Origin: Alphaproteobacteria bacterium
GTDB taxonomy: Bacteria > Pseudomonadota > Alphaproteobacteria > Sphingomonadales > Sphingomonadaceae
Length of the DNA stretch: 64,000 nt
Direction of reading: 5' to 3'
Assembly (NCBI GenBank): GCA_003241875.1
Contig: QBLU01000003.1
Coordinates: 62,001-126,000 of the forward strand
The notes beneath the pieces are model-generated. The model had not been told where the DNA came from. It saw only the letters and a program-made list of their open reading frames with translations, and did no database searches. The position numbers and the translations under genes are program-made. Of the stretch, positions 1 through 14,054 are shown piece by piece (within the stretch, counting starts at the first letter, position 1; every line of letters begins with the position of its first letter).

Positions 1-389
1 CAGGTCGCCGCCGCGATCACCAGTACGGTCGCGAACATCGCGACTTCATGGTGGATCAGCGTCGCCGCGGCGAGCCGGAATCGCCGCCAGCCGCGCGCAT
101 CGGGCGGGCACGGCAGCCGGTTCGGGCCGGTGACAAAGCCCATCAGGAAGCTGAGTTCATGCCAGCCCCACAGCACCAGCGCACAGGCAAAGGCCGCATA
201 GGCGGCGGCGCTGCCGGTCATCGGCGCCGTGGCGATGATCCCGGCCATCGCAAAGCCGCTGGCGACGGTGGCGCCGACCAGGCTCGCCGGCCACGTCGTC
301 GACGGCAGCCGGTCGAGCCACAGCACAAAGCCGGTGGCGACGAACCACAGCACGGTCGCGAACAACAGGGGCAAGGCGAGCGCGGACAC
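1..389 (-). CDS. puhE: PuhE-like photosynthetic complex assembly protein (partial, runs off left edge)
   Basis: Integral membrane protein of the DUF3623/PuhE family, found in photosynthesis clusters next to acsF and thought to help assemble the photosynthetic complex. The reading frame opens at a GTG five bases after the acsF stop and stays open to the window edge, giving about 129 residues. I translated it by hand from the minus strand. Two or three hydrophobic helices are visible, with the stretch WGWHELSFLMGFVTGPNR that I recognise as typical of the family. The gene order puhA-puhB-puhC-acsF-puhE is the usual one in purple bacteria. The C-terminus lies outside the window. The start could instead be a nearby TTG. 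Confidence 0.82.
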   Translation of the reverse strand, partial: MSALALPLLFATVLWFVATGFVLWLDRLPSTTWPASLVGATVASGFAMAGIIATAPMTGSAAAYAAFACALVLWGWHELSFLMGFVTGPNRLPCPPDARGWRRFRLAAATLIHHEVAMFATVLVIAAAT

Positions 390-394
390 GGAGA

Positions 395-1456
395 TTACCA
401 GGCGGGCTGGAGCCGGATGGTGGCGGGCAGCGCGGTCGCCTGAGTCGGCTGCACATAGAGCCGCAGGAAGGTGACGCCGGCGGACAGCGTCAGGGCATAG
501 CGCTTCAGCGTGCCGGCAACGCCGCCCTGCTCGCGCGCCGCATCGATGCCGGCCGAGATCCCGCGCATCTTTTCGAGCAGCGCCCGGAATTGCGGTGCGT
601 CGGTATCGAGCGCCAGCGGAAACACCTGGCGGGTGATCTGGGTGGTGATGTTGAACACCTTGAAGCCATAGTCCGTCGGGTCGATGCCGAACGCCTGGTA
701 CAGGGCCGGGCGGTTGTGGTCACGGACGTACATCGTCGCATAGACCGCGACGAGGAAGAAGCGGATCCACAGCTTGTTGTAACCGCTGAGCAGCTTGGGA
801 TCGGCGCGCATCAGCAGGGCAAAGGCCTCGCCGTGGCGGAACTCGTCGTTGCACCATTCCTCGAACCATTTGAAGATCGGGTGGAAGCGCATTTCGGGAT
901 GGCGCTCGAGGTGGCGGAAGATGGTGATGTAGCGCGCGTAACCGATCTTTTCCGACAGATAGGTCGCGTAATAGATGAATTTCGGGCGGAAATAGGTGTA
1001 CTTCTTGGTCTTGGTCAGGAAGCCGAGGTCGATGCCGATACCGGCGTCCTTCAGGCTGTCGTTGATGAAGCCGGCGTGGCGCGATTCATCGCGGGCCATC
1101 AGCTTGAACAGCGCCTTGGCATCCGGGTTCTTCATGCGCTTGGCGATTTCGGCGTAAAGGATGCAGCCCGAAAACTCCGAGGTCATCGACGACACCAGGA
1201 AATCGGTGAATTCGCGGCGCAGTTCGGGATCGAGGCGATCGATGGCGCCGTCGAACTCCGGGGTGCGCTTGAAATGGCGCTTGTTGGGGTCGGCGGTCAT
1301 CTCGGCGATCAGCGCATCCCATTCGGCGCGCACCGGCGACACGTCGATGCGCTCCATCGCGTCATAGTCGGTGGTATAGAACCGCGGGCTGAGCACGGTT
1401 TCCTGGGTGGCGATCGCCATCGCATCGTCTTTGGTGATCGGCGTATGCGCGTTCAT
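395..1456 (-). CDS. acsF: Mg-protoporphyrin IX monomethyl ester oxidative cyclase, AcsF
   Basis: Oxygen-dependent di-iron cyclase that forms the fifth ring of bacteriochlorophyll, producing divinyl protochlorophyllide. The 353-residue protein has the di-iron ligand motifs EIAKR around E103, DESRH (E124, H127) and DEFRH (E205, H208). Length and motifs match the family. The start was chosen at the ATG that overlaps the preceding stop (ATGA) and has GGAGAAGG just upstream; the longer open frame lacks that signal. AcsF needs molecular oxygen, so its presence, with no bchE in this window, points to an aerobic phototroph. It is translated in line with the puh genes. Confidence 0.96.
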   Translation of the reverse strand: MNAHTPITKDDAMAIATQETVLSPRFYTTDYDAMERIDVSPVRAEWDALIAEMTADPNKRHFKRTPEFDGAIDRLDPELRREFTDFLVSSMTSEFSGCILYAEIAKRMKNPDAKALFKLMARDESRHAGFINDSLKDAGIGIDLGFLTKTKKYTYFRPKFIYYATYLSEKIGYARYITIFRHLERHPEMRFHPIFKWFEEWCNDEFRHGEAFALLMRADPKLLSGYNKLWIRFFLVAVYATMYVRDHNRPALYQAFGIDPTDYGFKVFNITTQITRQVFPLALDTDAPQFRALLEKMRGISAGIDAAREQGGVAGTLKRYALTLSAGVTFLRLYVQPTQATALPATIRLQPAW

Positions 1457-1752
1457 CGCACCTTCTCCGAGCTGAATGTGATTTCGTAGAGTTCCGTGAG
1501 GTCGAGCGCCGCCCGCAATTTCGTCCACCATTGCGACACAAGGCCGGCGCGGGAGACGGTAGCACGGCGGCGCAACGTAATCGATTCACCAAAGGGGATG
1601 CGCACCGGCGCGCCGTGCACCCGGACCTGGTCGCCGGGACCGATGGCGACATCGCCATCTAGCTCGACATGGGCGTGCAGCGCCTCGGCGGTGTGCTCAA
1701 CCGCGATCGTGCAGCCGGTTTCCCAGCTTTCCCGGGTGAACAGCCGCGTCAT
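1453..1752 (-). CDS. Conserved small photosynthesis-cluster protein between puhC and acsF
   Basis: A 99-residue soluble-looking protein of unknown function. It overlaps puhC upstream and acsF downstream by 4 nt each (ATGA at both ends), so it is probably translationally coupled to both. The N-terminal half looks strand-rich, with alternating hydrophobic and charged residues around [20 protein letters not shown] and [16 protein letters not shown]; the C-terminal half looks helical. There is no signal peptide or membrane segment. Small ORFs occupy this slot (sometimes called puhD) in other purple bacteria. I cannot assign a function from sequence. The position argues for a role in reaction-centre or cyclase assembly. 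Confidence 0.75.
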   Translation of the reverse strand: MTRLFTRESWETGCTIAVEHTAEALHAHVELDGDVAIGPGDQVRVHGAPVRIPFGESITLRRRATVSRAGLVSQWWTKLRAALDLTELYEITFSSEKVR

Positions 1753-2336
1753 GCCGGCCCGCCGGCGGCCAGCACTTCGCCGGGCCGGGCCGGACGGCCG
1801 ACGCTGGTGTTGTCGCTGGGGCTCGCCGGCCCGCGCTCGGCGGTCTTGAGGATGCTTTCGACGACATGGGTACCCGGCACCAGCAGCTGGGCAAAGGCCG
1901 CGCGGTTGGTGCCGCCGAAGCTGCCGAGCTCGATGATGCGGCCGGTCGAAGGATCCTTCAGCGTCAACGCGCCATCGGACCATTGCGTCACGGTGACGGC
2001 ACCGTCGCGGGGAACCTCGTGCAGCATGCGCTCGCGCATCAGGCCGCGCATCACGCCGCGGATGAAGCCGCTGTTGGAGCCGGGTTCGAGCACCAGCGCG
2101 ACTTCCTTCGTCTGCGCATCGCTGGCGATCAGCGCGCCGTCCTTGCGATCGGCAAAGACGAAGCTGCGCGTCTTGACGGCGGCGACCTGCTGTTCGGCCC
2201 GGATTTGCGGTGCCGTTTCACGCGCCGGCAGCACGCCCAGGCGGACGCCGAAGACGATGACGAGGGTGATGCCGACGATACCGCCGGCGCCCCAGAGCAC
2301 GCCGGGTGGGAACTTCTCGTCCTGGAAATGGCTCAT
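1749..2336 (-). CDS. puhC: Photosynthetic complex assembly protein PuhC
   Basis: Membrane-anchored assembly factor for the reaction centre-LH1 complex. The 195-residue product starts MSHFQDEKFPPG, has one N-terminal transmembrane helix (about residues 13-33, rich in G, V and I), and then a periplasmic domain with the sequence GFIRGVMRGLMRERM, typical of the family. The start overlaps the puhB stop and the end overlaps the next gene by 4 nt. It is somewhat longer than the Rhodobacter protein because of a Pro/Gly-rich tail. The call rests on this family pattern plus the fixed order puhA-puhB-puhC. Confidence 0.9.
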   Translation of the reverse strand: MSHFQDEKFPPGVLWGAGGIVGITLVIVFGVRLGVLPARETAPQIRAEQQVAAVKTRSFVFADRKDGALIASDAQTKEVALVLEPGSNSGFIRGVMRGLMRERMLHEVPRDGAVTVTQWSDGALTLKDPSTGRIIELGSFGGTNRAAFAQLLVPGTHVVESILKTAERGPASPSDNTSVGRPARPGEVLAAGGPA

Positions 2337-2956
2337 GCCGCCACTCCCATCGGCTGCGCGTCGCTCGCAGCCGGCGCTGCGACCGCGACGGGGCGATGCC
2401 GGGCCGGATCGGCCTTGGCCAGCGTATCGGCGAGCAACGGCACCAGCGCCTCGGGCACGGCGCGCAGCATCGGCTGCGGCGTGCCGACCTTCCAGGGCCG
2501 CACATGCGGCCACATCTGCAGCCAGCCGAGCGGGAAGCGGCCATGCATCTTCAGCGCGACATCGGCATGGCCGATGCCGGCCGGCTTGAGATCGGCGCTT
2601 TCGACCAGCGCCAGCGGCAGGTTCACGCATTTCGGCAACGCCATGCCGAAGCGCATGACGATGCGCTTGTTCGTGAGCGTATAGACCGTGCTGCGCGCCT
2701 GCAGCCAGGCGAGGCCGACGAGCAACCCGAGCCCGAGCACGGCGACACCGAGGGTCACCATGGCGCCGAGCAGCCCGGTGCCGCCGGCGACAAAGGCCAG
2801 CATCGCGACAAAAGCGAACCAGACGGCGACGAGGCGCGTGTGGAACACCCCGCGCGCCAGGCCCTGCCAGGCCGGCGAGCCCTGCCAGACGATCGCTTCG
2901 TCCTTCGGCAGGTCGCCCGGCAAGCCTTTTACCGGCTCGATTTCATGTTCCATCAT
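2333..2956 (-). CDS. puhB: Photosynthetic complex assembly protein PuhB
   Basis: Membrane protein of 207 residues that in Rhodobacter acts as a reaction-centre assembly factor. It contains the conserved N-terminal EHEIEPVKGLPGDLP, two adjacent hydrophobic helices (about residues 42-88), and then a bacterial PH-like segment (STVYTLTNKRIVMRFGMALP). The start is one of two consecutive ATGs at 2956 and 2953; the first overlaps the puhA stop (TGATG). The gene sits directly behind puhA, as in other purple bacteria. Confidence 0.92.
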   Translation of the reverse strand: MMEHEIEPVKGLPGDLPKDEAIVWQGSPAWQGLARGVFHTRLVAVWFAFVAMLAFVAGGTGLLGAMVTLGVAVLGLGLLVGLAWLQARSTVYTLTNKRIVMRFGMALPKCVNLPLALVESADLKPAGIGHADVALKMHGRFPLGWLQMWPHVRPWKVGTPQPMLRAVPEALVPLLADTLAKADPARHRPVAVAAPAASDAQPMGVAA

Positions 2957-3720
2957 CACAGCAGCGGCTCCGATCGCGCCGGCGTCGCCCACAGATAGCC
3001 GGCGCCGAAATAGGCCTGAACCTTTTCTTCCTCGAGCAGGGTGATCTGGTCGTTCGACGCCAGTTTCGGGCCGCCGGCGATCTGCGCGCCGGTGACGGCG
3101 TCGACATGGACGCGGCGCTGCGACAGGCGAGCGACCTGCATCGGCACGATGACGATGCCGCCTTCGGGGAGCGAAACCTCGAGATAGCGGACGACATGCT
3201 CCGACCGGTCGACCCAGATGTCGCGCACGGTGCCGGCGATGACATCGTCGAGCCCGGTGACCGGCAGGCCGCGCGGATCGGTGTCGCGCGCTTCGGTGAT
3301 GATATGCTCGGCGATGCGCATCGGCACGATCCGCGGGCGGTTGTGCATGTCGACATCGGGCCGATCGGCGCGCAGCGCATAGGACGCGGGACCGAGGCCC
3401 GAGTTGAGCAGGTCGCCGACGACATCGAGCGGTTCACCGGAGGCGCGGCGCGGCAGCACATTGGTCGGCAGCGCATCGCGCGGCACCGCCTCGGGCGAAT
3501 AGATGCCGCGGTCGAACGGCAGGCGGAAGAACTTGGGCTTGCTGAAGTCGAGCCGGCCGACGTCGTCCCCGACCTTGCCGGTCAGGTCATGCTCGAGCGG
3601 GTAACCCTCGCGGCGGCTTTCGCGGTTCAGGTACCAGACCAGGCACAGGAAGAAGCCGAAGAACAGGTAAAAGACCAGCTCGGCAACGTCGAGGCCTCCC
3701 ACGATGATGACATTGGACAT
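2956..3720 (-). CDS. puhA: Photosynthetic reaction centre H subunit
   Basis: The H subunit caps the cytoplasmic side of the L/M core and controls proton delivery to the secondary quinone. The 254-residue protein has a short periplasmic N-terminus, a single transmembrane helix (about residues 12-30, LVFYLFFGFFLCLVWYLNRE), the usual RREGYPLE stretch after it, and a PRC-barrel-type cytoplasmic domain (for example GTVRDIWVDRSEHVVRYLEV). Length fits the family. It is preceded by lhaA at 14 bases, a gap that holds the ribosome-binding region. Confidence 0.97.
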   Translation of the reverse strand: MSNVIIVGGLDVAELVFYLFFGFFLCLVWYLNRESRREGYPLEHDLTGKVGDDVGRLDFSKPKFFRLPFDRGIYSPEAVPRDALPTNVLPRRASGEPLDVVGDLLNSGLGPASYALRADRPDVDMHNRPRIVPMRIAEHIITEARDTDPRGLPVTGLDDVIAGTVRDIWVDRSEHVVRYLEVSLPEGGIVIVPMQVARLSQRRVHVDAVTGAQIAGGPKLASNDQITLLEEEKVQAYFGAGYLWATPARSEPLL

Positions 3721-3734
3721 GTTCTCGACTCCCC

Positions 3735-5188
3735 TCAGGTTGGGATTTCGGCGAGGCCGAAGCCGGCGCGATTGGCAACGTCCGGGGTCCGCCGCGCCAG
3801 CGGGCCAAGGGCGACAAGGGTGGCAAACAGCAAGGCAATCTCGATGTGCCAGACAAAACTATAGCCGCTGGCGGCATCGACGAAGCCTTCGCCAAGCCGG
3901 CCCGACATGGCCAGCGCATCGAAACCGTCACGCAAGGAACCGGACAAAAGGATGGCGACGCCGGCGGCACTGGCCTGCACCGATCCCCAGGCGCCGAGCG
4001 CCAGGCCCGACTTGCCCGCGACGGCGAGGTTCATGCACGAGATCAGCGTGCCGACGGCGAACAGCCCGCCGCCGAGGCCGATGCCGAAGGTGCCGAGGCC
4101 CAGCACGGCGGGCGAATGCAGCGGCGCCGACAGCACCACAGTCGCAAAGGCCATGACACCGATCAGCACGCCATAGCCGGCGATGCGATACGGATCGGCG
4201 CGCAGCCGCGTTTCCGGGCGGTCGAGCGCGCGGGCGGCAAAGGCGAAACCGGCGATCATCCCCGCCGACCACAGCGCCGACAGCGCCGTCGTCTGCCCGA
4301 CGCTGAGGCCGAGGACATGGCCGCCATAGGGTTCGAGCAGGATATCCTGCATGCCGAAGCCGGCGGCGCCGAGGCCGAGCGCGACGAGCAGCCGGCGGGT
4401 CCGCGCCGGGGCGACGAAGGCCGCCCATTCGGCCGAGAAATCCGCATCGGGATCGCGGCGCGTGCCGCCGAAGACCCGGGCCTCCTGCTTCCACAGCGCG
4501 ATGACGTTGATCAAAACGGTGAGCACCGCAGTGCCCTGGATGACGGCGACCAGCCGGGTCGGCTCGAAATCGGCGAGCAGCCGGCCGAGCACCAGCGAGC
4601 TGACGAACATGCCGCCGAGGAACATGACGTAGAGCAGGCCGACGACACGCGGGCGCTTTTCCTCGGTCGACAGGTCGGTGGCGAGCGCCAGCCCGGCGGT
4701 CTGCGCCGTCGCCATGCCGGCGCCGACGAACAGGAAGGCGAGGCAGGCGCCGGCGACCCCTAGGCCCGGGCCACCGATGGCGCCCTTGCCGGTCATCAGC
4801 AGCAGCGCGAACGGCATCAGCGCCAGGCCGCCGAACTGCATCATCGTGCCGAACCAGATATAGGGCACGCGCCGCCAGCCGAGCACCGAGACGTGGTTGT
4901 CGGATTTATGCCCGATCAGCGCCCGCGCCGGCGCGAACAGCAGCGGCAGTGCGACCATCGCCGCGACCAGCGCCGCCGGCACGCCGAGTTCGACGATCAT
5001 GACGCGATTGAGGGTGAAGTTGATGAGCACGAAGGCCATGCCGACCGAAACCTGGAACAGCGACAGCCGCAGCAGGCGCGGCAGCGGCAGGTCGACGCTG
5101 GCGGCGTCGGCAAAGGGCAGGAACTTCGTGCCCAGCCGCATCCACAGCCCGGCACCCTTCTCGGGCAGGCGCAAGGCGGCGCGGCGCG

Positions 5189-5192
<4 letters not shown>
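3735..5192 (-). CDS. lhaA: LhaA, light-harvesting 1 assembly protein (BCD/PucC MFS family)
   Basis: A polytopic protein of the BCD transporter family (PucC/LhaA), needed for LH1 antenna assembly and possibly bacteriochlorophyll delivery. The 485-residue product has about 12 hydrophobic helices, an N-terminal amphipathic stretch, and the family motifs LNRVMIVELGVPA and GHKSDNHVSVLGWRRVPYIW. The position between bchM and puhA identifies it as LhaA rather than PucC. Its ATG overlaps the bchM stop by 4 nt. A second, shorter BCD paralogue is at 17423-18736. Confidence 0.93.
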
Positions 5193-6804
<1,612 letters not shown>

Positions 6805-9800
6805 TCAAGCCGCCTGTTGCGTGACGCCGGATACCCCTTCCAGGATATCCTCCGCCGCGTCGGTCGCCGCATAGAGCGCTGCCAGCGTGGCGGCGTCCGG
6901 CGACCAGTAGTTGCGTTCCGATGCCTCGATCAGCCGGTTGGCGACCTTGGCAGCGGCACGCGGATTCATCTCGGCGATGCGGTTGCGCATCGTTTCGTCG
7001 AGAACATAGGCCTCGGTGATGCGCTGGTATACCCAGGGATCGACCTCGCCGGTCGTCGCCGACCAGCCCATCGTCGTCGTCACCGCCGCCTCGATCTGGC
7101 GCACGCCTTCATAGCCGTGGCGCAGCAGGCCTTCCTGCCAGACCGGGTTGAGAATGCGGGTGCGGGTTTCGAGCGCGACCTGTTCGTTCAAGGACCGCAC
7201 CTTGCCCGATCCTTGCGTCTGGTCGCCGATATAAACTGGTGCCGTCGCGCCGCCCTTGGCGCGGGTGATGGCGCGGCTGATGCCACCCAATGTATCGACA
7301 TATTGGTCGATGGCGGTGATGCCGAGTTCGACGCTTTCGAGGTTCTGATAGGCGCAATCGACGGTCTTCAGCGCCGACGCCAGCAGCCCGGCCTGGCGAC
7401 CGGGCTCACCCTTGACGCCATAGGCAAAGCCCTTTTGGCGCTCGAAACAGTCGGCGAGTTCGTTGGGGTCGGTCCAGCCGCTCGAATCGATCAGCAAATT
7501 GACGTTGGCGCCATAGGCCCCTTCGGCATTCGAATAGACCCGCAGCGCGGCGGTTTCGAGGTCGCAGCCATGTTCGGCGGCATGCGCCAGGCTGTGCTTG
7601 CGGACGAAGTTCTGCGTCGTCGGCTCGTCAGCCTGGGCCGCGAGCAGCGCCGCCTGCGCCAGCATGCGGGTCTGCAGCGGCAGCAGGTCGCGGAACACGC
7701 CCGACAAGGTGACGACGACATCGATGCGCGGCCGGCCGAGTTCGGCCAGGCTGATCAGCTCGGCGCCGGCGAGGCGGTTGTAGCTGTCGAAGCGCGGCCG
7801 GGCGCCGATCAGCGCCAGCGCCTGCGCCAGCTGCGCGCCTTCGGATTTCAGATTGTCGGTGCCCCACAGCACCATCGCGACGGTTTCGGGAATATGGCCG
7901 GCATCGGCGAGGCTGCGGTCGATGAGGCGCTGGGCCTGGGCAAAGCCGTCGCGGACGGCAAAGGCCGACGGCAGCCGGAACGGGTCGAAGCCATGGATGT
8001 TGCGGCCGGTCGGCAGGATTTCCGGCGAACGCAGCAGGTCGCCGCCCGACACCGGCCGGACGTAGTTGCCGGCGAGCGCATGGACGAGGCCGTCGAGTTC
8101 GTGATTGGTCGCCAGCGCGGCGTTGAGGGCGACAAGATCGCGCAACAGCGGCGAATCCGGGTTGATCGTCCCATCAAGGATTTTTGCGATGGTTTCCGCC
8201 GAAACCGGCACGTCGCGGGTGGTCGCCACCGCCGCCAGCATGTCGGCGCGTTCCTCCGGCGTTGCTGCGCGGCCCGCGACATGCAGCCCCTGCGGGATCA
8301 ATTCGCGTTCGATTTCATAGAGCCGTGCTGCCAGCGCCGGCACGTCGCTGCCGTCGAGATCGAGCGCGGTGGCCTGTTCGGCGATGATTTCGCCCAGCGG
8401 ACCCAGTTCGTCGCTTGCCGGATCGGCGCTGCGCCAACGTTCGACGGTTGCCTTCAGGTCGGCGAGGCCCTTGTAGACGCCCGAATTGGTCAGCGCCGGG
8501 GTCAGATAGCTGACCAAAGTCGCTGCCGAACGCCGCTTGGCGAGCACGCCTTCCGACGGATTGTTGGCGGCATAGAGGTAGATGTTGGGCAGATCGCCGA
8601 TCAAACGCTCCGGCCAGCAGCGCGCCGTGAGCCCGGTCTGCTTGCCGGGCATGAATTCCAGGCTGCCATGGGTGCCGAAATGCAGGACGGCATGGGCCTG
8701 GAAGTCGTCGCGGAGCCAGCGGTAGAACGCCATGAAGGCATGCGTCGGGGCGAAACGCCCTTCGAACAGCAACCGCATCGGGTCGCCTTCATAGCCGAGC
8801 GCCGGCTGGATGCCGACGAAGACGTTGCCGAACTGGGCGCCGAGGATGAAGACGTTCTGGCCATCGGTCTGGAACTTGCCCGGCGCCGGGCCCCATTCGG
8901 CCTCGATTTCGGCCAGATAGGGCTCGCTGGCGACGATCGTCTCGGCCGCCACCTTGGCATGGACATTGGCTTCCATGCCATGGCGCTGGGCATTGCCCTG
9001 CAGGATGCGGGTCCGGACGTCGTCGGCGGTGGCCGGCACGTCGACGTCATAGCCTTCGGCGTGCAGCCGCTTCAGCGTTTCGTGCAGCGATTCGAACACC
9101 GCGAGGAACTGCGCGGTGCCGGCGGCGCCGCCGTTGGGCGGGAAATTGAACAGCACGACACCGATCTTGCGCTGCGCAGCCTCGACGCGGCGCAGGTCAA
9201 CCAGCTTGACCATCCGCGCCGCCAGCGCCTCGGCGCGTTCCGGGCAGGCCTGCATGGCGCGGACCTGGCCACCGGTGGCCCAGGTGCAGCCGCGCTCGCA
9301 GCCGGTGCAGGCAGCGTCGGTGCCGTCGGAACGCCCGCCGAACACCATCGGCGTGGTGCCGCCGTCGAGCTCCGGAATGGCGATCATGATCGTCGATTCG
9401 AGCGGCAGCAGCCCCTGGCGATTGGCGCCCCAGCCCTGCAGCGACTGGAATTCGACCGGATGCGCCGAGATATAGGGGCGATCGAGACGCGCCAGGATCT
9501 CCTCGGCGGCCTTGGAGTCGTTGTACGCGGGGCCACCGACGAGGCTGAACCCGGTCAGGTTGATGACGGCATCGACGGTCGCGGCGCCGTCCTTCATGAA
9601 CAAGGTCTCGATCACTGGGCGGGCGTCGAGGCCGCCGGCAAAGGCCGGGATGACGTTGAGGCCGCGGGCTTCGAGCGCGCGGATGACGCCGTCATAATGG
9701 TTGGCGTCGTTGCCGAGAACATAGGAGCGCAGCAGCACGAGCCCGATGGTACCGGCACCGGCTGTCCGCGCCGGCAAATCGGCCAGGCGCTCGCTCATCC

Positions 9801-10512
9801 GGTGCGGCAGGTCAGGGTGATAGACGCCGACATCGGGATATTCCCGCGGCAATTCGGCCTTGAAGGTGCCGCGCAGCGACGCGCGCGGGCCGGCGGCATA
9901 ACGATCGACCAGCGCCCGCACCATGGCAAAGGCGTTGTCGTCGGACCCGGCCAGCCAATATTGCAGCGTGAGGAAATAGGCGCGCACGTCCTGCGCCGTG
10001 CCCGGCACCCATTTCAGCAGCTTGGGCAGGCGCCGCAGCACCGCCATCTGGGCGGCGCCACTGCTCGGCGCGCCTTCCTTCGACGACCCGCGCAGCTTCT
10101 TCAGCCAGCCGAGCGGCCCCTTGGGCGGCGCATCCATGCGGTAGTCGCCCATGCGCGTCATCTTGACGATCTCGCTGGCCGACATGATGCCGATCATCGC
10201 GTCACAGGCTTCGCGCCGGGCCTCGAGCGCCGGCTTGATGGCGCGGATCTGGTCCTCGAGGAAGATCATCGAGGTCAGGATGATGTCACCGCGGGCGACA
10301 TCGGCACGCGCGGCGGCGAGCTTGGTCTCGTCTTCCCAGTCGGCGGCGGCGTGGAAACCGATGGTGACGCCCGGCTGTTCGGCGGTGAAGCGGGCGCGGG
10401 CGCGCTGGATGGCCCCCGACAGATGGTTGTCGAGCGTGATGATGACCACCCGGACTTCCGGAGCGTCTGCCGGACCGGCGGCACCGTTCGATGGGGGCGT
10501 ATCAGCGCGCAT
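6805..10512 (-). CDS. bchH: Magnesium chelatase large subunit BchH
   Basis: Porphyrin-binding subunit of Mg chelatase, the committed step from protoporphyrin IX to bacteriochlorophyll; it works with BchI and BchD, which are not in this window. The product is about 1235 residues, typical for BchH/CobN-like proteins. It has characteristic stretches such as [19 protein letters not shown] and [13 protein letters not shown], and the C-terminal [20 protein letters not shown]. The ATG at 10512 overlaps the end of bchB by 11 nt; a further in-frame ATG at 10542 is less likely. The extra N-terminal residues before [11 protein letters not shown] are low complexity. Confidence 0.97.
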   Translation of the reverse strand: MRADTPPSNGAAGPADAPEVRVVIITLDNHLSGAIQRARARFTAEQPGVTIGFHAAADWEDETKLAAARADVARGDIILTSMIFLEDQIRAIKPALEARREACDAMIGIMSASEIVKMTRMGDYRMDAPPKGPLGWLKKLRGSSKEGAPSSGAAQMAVLRRLPKLLKWVPGTAQDVRAYFLTLQYWLAGSDDNAFAMVRALVDRYAAGPRASLRGTFKAELPREYPDVGVYHPDLPHRMSERLADLPARTAGAGTIGLVLLRSYVLGNDANHYDGVIRALEARGLNVIPAFAGGLDARPVIETLFMKDGAATVDAVINLTGFSLVGGPAYNDSKAAEEILARLDRPYISAHPVEFQSLQGWGANRQGLLPLESTIMIAIPELDGGTTPMVFGGRSDGTDAACTGCERGCTWATGGQVRAMQACPERAEALAARMVKLVDLRRVEAAQRKIGVVLFNFPPNGGAAGTAQFLAVFESLHETLKRLHAEGYDVDVPATADDVRTRILQGNAQRHGMEANVHAKVAAETIVASEPYLAEIEAEWGPAPGKFQTDGQNVFILGAQFGNVFVGIQPALGYEGDPMRLLFEGRFAPTHAFMAFYRWLRDDFQAHAVLHFGTHGSLEFMPGKQTGLTARCWPERLIGDLPNIYLYAANNPSEGVLAKRRSAATLVSYLTPALTNSGVYKGLADLKATVERWRSADPASDELGPLGEIIAEQATALDLDGSDVPALAARLYEIERELIPQGLHVAGRAATPEERADMLAAVATTRDVPVSAETIAKILDGTINPDSPLLRDLVALNAALATNHELDGLVHALAGNYVRPVSGGDLLRSPEILPTGRNIHGFDPFRLPSAFAVRDGFAQAQRLIDRSLADAGHIPETVAMVLWGTDNLKSEGAQLAQALALIGARPRFDSYNRLAGAELISLAELGRPRIDVVVTLSGVFRDLLPLQTRMLAQAALLAAQADEPTTQNFVRKHSLAHAAEHGCDLETAALRVYSNAEGAYGANVNLLIDSSGWTDPNELADCFERQKGFAYGVKGEPGRQAGLLASALKTVDCAYQNLESVELGITAIDQYVDTLGGISRAITRAKGGATAPVYIGDQTQGSGKVRSLNEQVALETRTRILNPVWQEGLLRHGYEGVRQIEAAVTTTMGWSATTGEVDPWVYQRITEAYVLDETMRNRIAEMNPRAAAKVANRLIEASERNYWSPDAATLAALYAATDAAEDILEGVSGVTQQAA

Positions 10513-12049
10513 AATGGGCCTTGGCCTCGTACAGCGTTTCAACGGTAATGGCGGTGACGCCCTTTTCGGTGGCGTAGCGTTCGGTGTTGCGCTTGGCCTT
10601 GCCGCGCACGAAGAACGGGATCTTCATCAGTTCGCGCTCGGCATCGGGCTGCCAGCCTTCGGGCTCGGCTGCGACTGTCACGAGTTCCACAGGCTCAACG
10701 GCTTCCGGCTTCACAGCGTGGCCGCCGCCATGGCCCAGATGGCTAGGGCCATTAGCATCCGAGAACTCGAAATCGTCGCGGAACATGGTGAGCAGATGCT
10801 CCTCCAGCCCCATGACCAGCGGGTGGACCCAGGTGTCGAAGATCACATTGGCGCCCTCGAAGCCCATCTGCGGGCTGTGGCGCGCCGGGAAATCCTGGAC
10901 ATGGACGGGGGCGGAAATGACCGCGCATGGCAGGCGCAGCCGCTTGGCGATGTGCCGTTCCATCTGCGTGCCGAGCACCAGCTCGCAATTGGCGGCGGCG
11001 ATGGCGTCCTCGACGACGAGATAATCGTCGGTGATCAGCGGCTCGACGCCATATTTGGCGGCGGCGGTACGGATGTCGCGGGCAAATTCGCGGTTGTAGC
11101 AGCCGAGCCCGACGACTTCGAAGCCGAGTTCCTCGCTGGCGATGCGCGCCGCGGCGACGGCATGGGTCGCATCGCCGAAGATGAAGACGCGCTTGCCGGT
11201 CAGGTACGTCGAGTCGACCGAGCGCGACCACCAGGGCATGCGACCGGCGTCCGGGTCGACGGGGGCTTCGATGCCGGCAATGGCGCAGACCTCGGCGACG
11301 AACTCACGGGTGGCGTTGACGCCGATCGGGATGGTTTTGGTATACTTCTGGCCAAAGGTCTTTTCGAGCCAGCGCGCCGCCTCATGGGCGATCTCGGGAT
11401 AAAGCACGACGTTGAAATCGGCCTCGCCGAGCCCGGTGATAGCGGCCGGCGTCGACCCCATCGGTGCGCAGACATGGACGTCGATGCCAAGGCCGGCGAG
11501 CAGCTTCGTCACTTCGATGATGTCGTCGCGGTGGCGGAAGCCCAGTGCCGTCGGGCCGAGCAGGTTGGCGCGCAGGCGGCGGCCGTCACGCGCCGGTGCC
11601 ACCCGCGCCTTGTCGGCGAGCTGCCGGACGATCTGGTAGAAGGTCTCGGCGGCGCCCCAGTTTTCCTTGTGGGAATAGCTCGGCAGGTCGAGCGCGATGA
11701 TCGGGCACGGCAGGCCCATGGTCAGCGCCAGGCCGGCGGGATCGTCCTGGATCAGCTCGGCAGTGCACGAGGCGCCGACGATCATCGCCTCGGGCTGGAA
11801 GCGTTCATAGGCGTCGCGGGCCGATTTCTGGAACAATTCGGCGGTATCGGTGCCGAGGTCGCGCGCCTGGAAGGTCGTGTAGGTCACCGGCGGCCGCTCG
11901 CCGCGGCGCTCGATCATCGTGAACAGCAGGTCGGCATAGGTGTCGCCCTGCGGCGCGTGCAGCACATAGTGCAGGCCCTTCATGCCGGTGGCGACGCGCA
12001 TCGCCCCGACATGCGGTGGGCCTTCATATGTCCAGACGGTCAGCTGCAC
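10502..12049 (-). CDS. bchB: Light-independent protochlorophyllide reductase subunit BchB
   Basis: Catalytic-component subunit of dark-operative protochlorophyllide reductase (nitrogenase MoFe-like). The 515-residue product carries D36 (in APQGDTYAD), the unusual aspartate ligand that completes the [4Fe-4S] NB-cluster with three BchN cysteines. It also has a C-terminal PCP-red-type domain ([16 protein letters not shown]). A Gly/His-rich linker near residue 430 (SHLGHGGGH) precedes that domain. It lies 4 bases after bchN. Confidence 0.98.
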   Translation of the reverse strand: MQLTVWTYEGPPHVGAMRVATGMKGLHYVLHAPQGDTYADLLFTMIERRGERPPVTYTTFQARDLGTDTAELFQKSARDAYERFQPEAMIVGASCTAELIQDDPAGLALTMGLPCPIIALDLPSYSHKENWGAAETFYQIVRQLADKARVAPARDGRRLRANLLGPTALGFRHRDDIIEVTKLLAGLGIDVHVCAPMGSTPAAITGLGEADFNVVLYPEIAHEAARWLEKTFGQKYTKTIPIGVNATREFVAEVCAIAGIEAPVDPDAGRMPWWSRSVDSTYLTGKRVFIFGDATHAVAAARIASEELGFEVVGLGCYNREFARDIRTAAAKYGVEPLITDDYLVVEDAIAAANCELVLGTQMERHIAKRLRLPCAVISAPVHVQDFPARHSPQMGFEGANVIFDTWVHPLVMGLEEHLLTMFRDDFEFSDANGPSHLGHGGGHAVKPEAVEPVELVTVAAEPEGWQPDAERELMKIPFFVRGKAKRNTERYATEKGVTAITVETLYEAKAHYAR

Positions 12050-12053
12050 CGGG

Positions 12054-13850
<1,797 letters not shown>

Positions 13851-13867
13851 TCACTCCCCTGCCCCGA

Positions 13868-13895
13868 AACCTAACACCCGCCGAAAGAGTGTCAA
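13868..13895 (-). promoter_or_regulatory. Candidate bchF operon promoter
   Basis: On the minus strand there is TTGACA (13895-13890), a 16-base spacer, and TAGGTT (13873-13868), a plausible sigma-70 pair. It would put transcription start near 13861, just upstream of the GGGGAG site and the bchF TTG. The -35 box overlaps the left half of a PpsR-like site, which suits repression. Read by eye only. Confidence 0.5.
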
Positions 13896-13923
13896 CCTGA
13901 CTTTACGTCAAAAAGATTTGACA
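13890..13923. promoter_or_regulatory. Two abutting PpsR/CrtJ-like operator sites
   Basis: The PpsR consensus is TGT-N12-ACA. Here TGT (13890-13892) is followed after 12 bases by ACG (13905-13907), and CGT (13906-13908) is followed after 12 bases by ACA (13921-13923). Each site matches five of six conserved bases and they share the central ACGT. They lie between divergent bchF and aerR, the usual place for PpsR control. Confidence 0.62.
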
Positions 13924-14054
13924 TATCGTTGTGCAGCGCACACTCAGATGCTTGCGGTCGAGGGAGCGGTTGGATAGCCTTGCGACATGGGGATTCAGCA
14001 TTTCGGCAACAGCCGAACGATCATGGCCGGTCGCACGATGTGGCGGGTCGTGAC

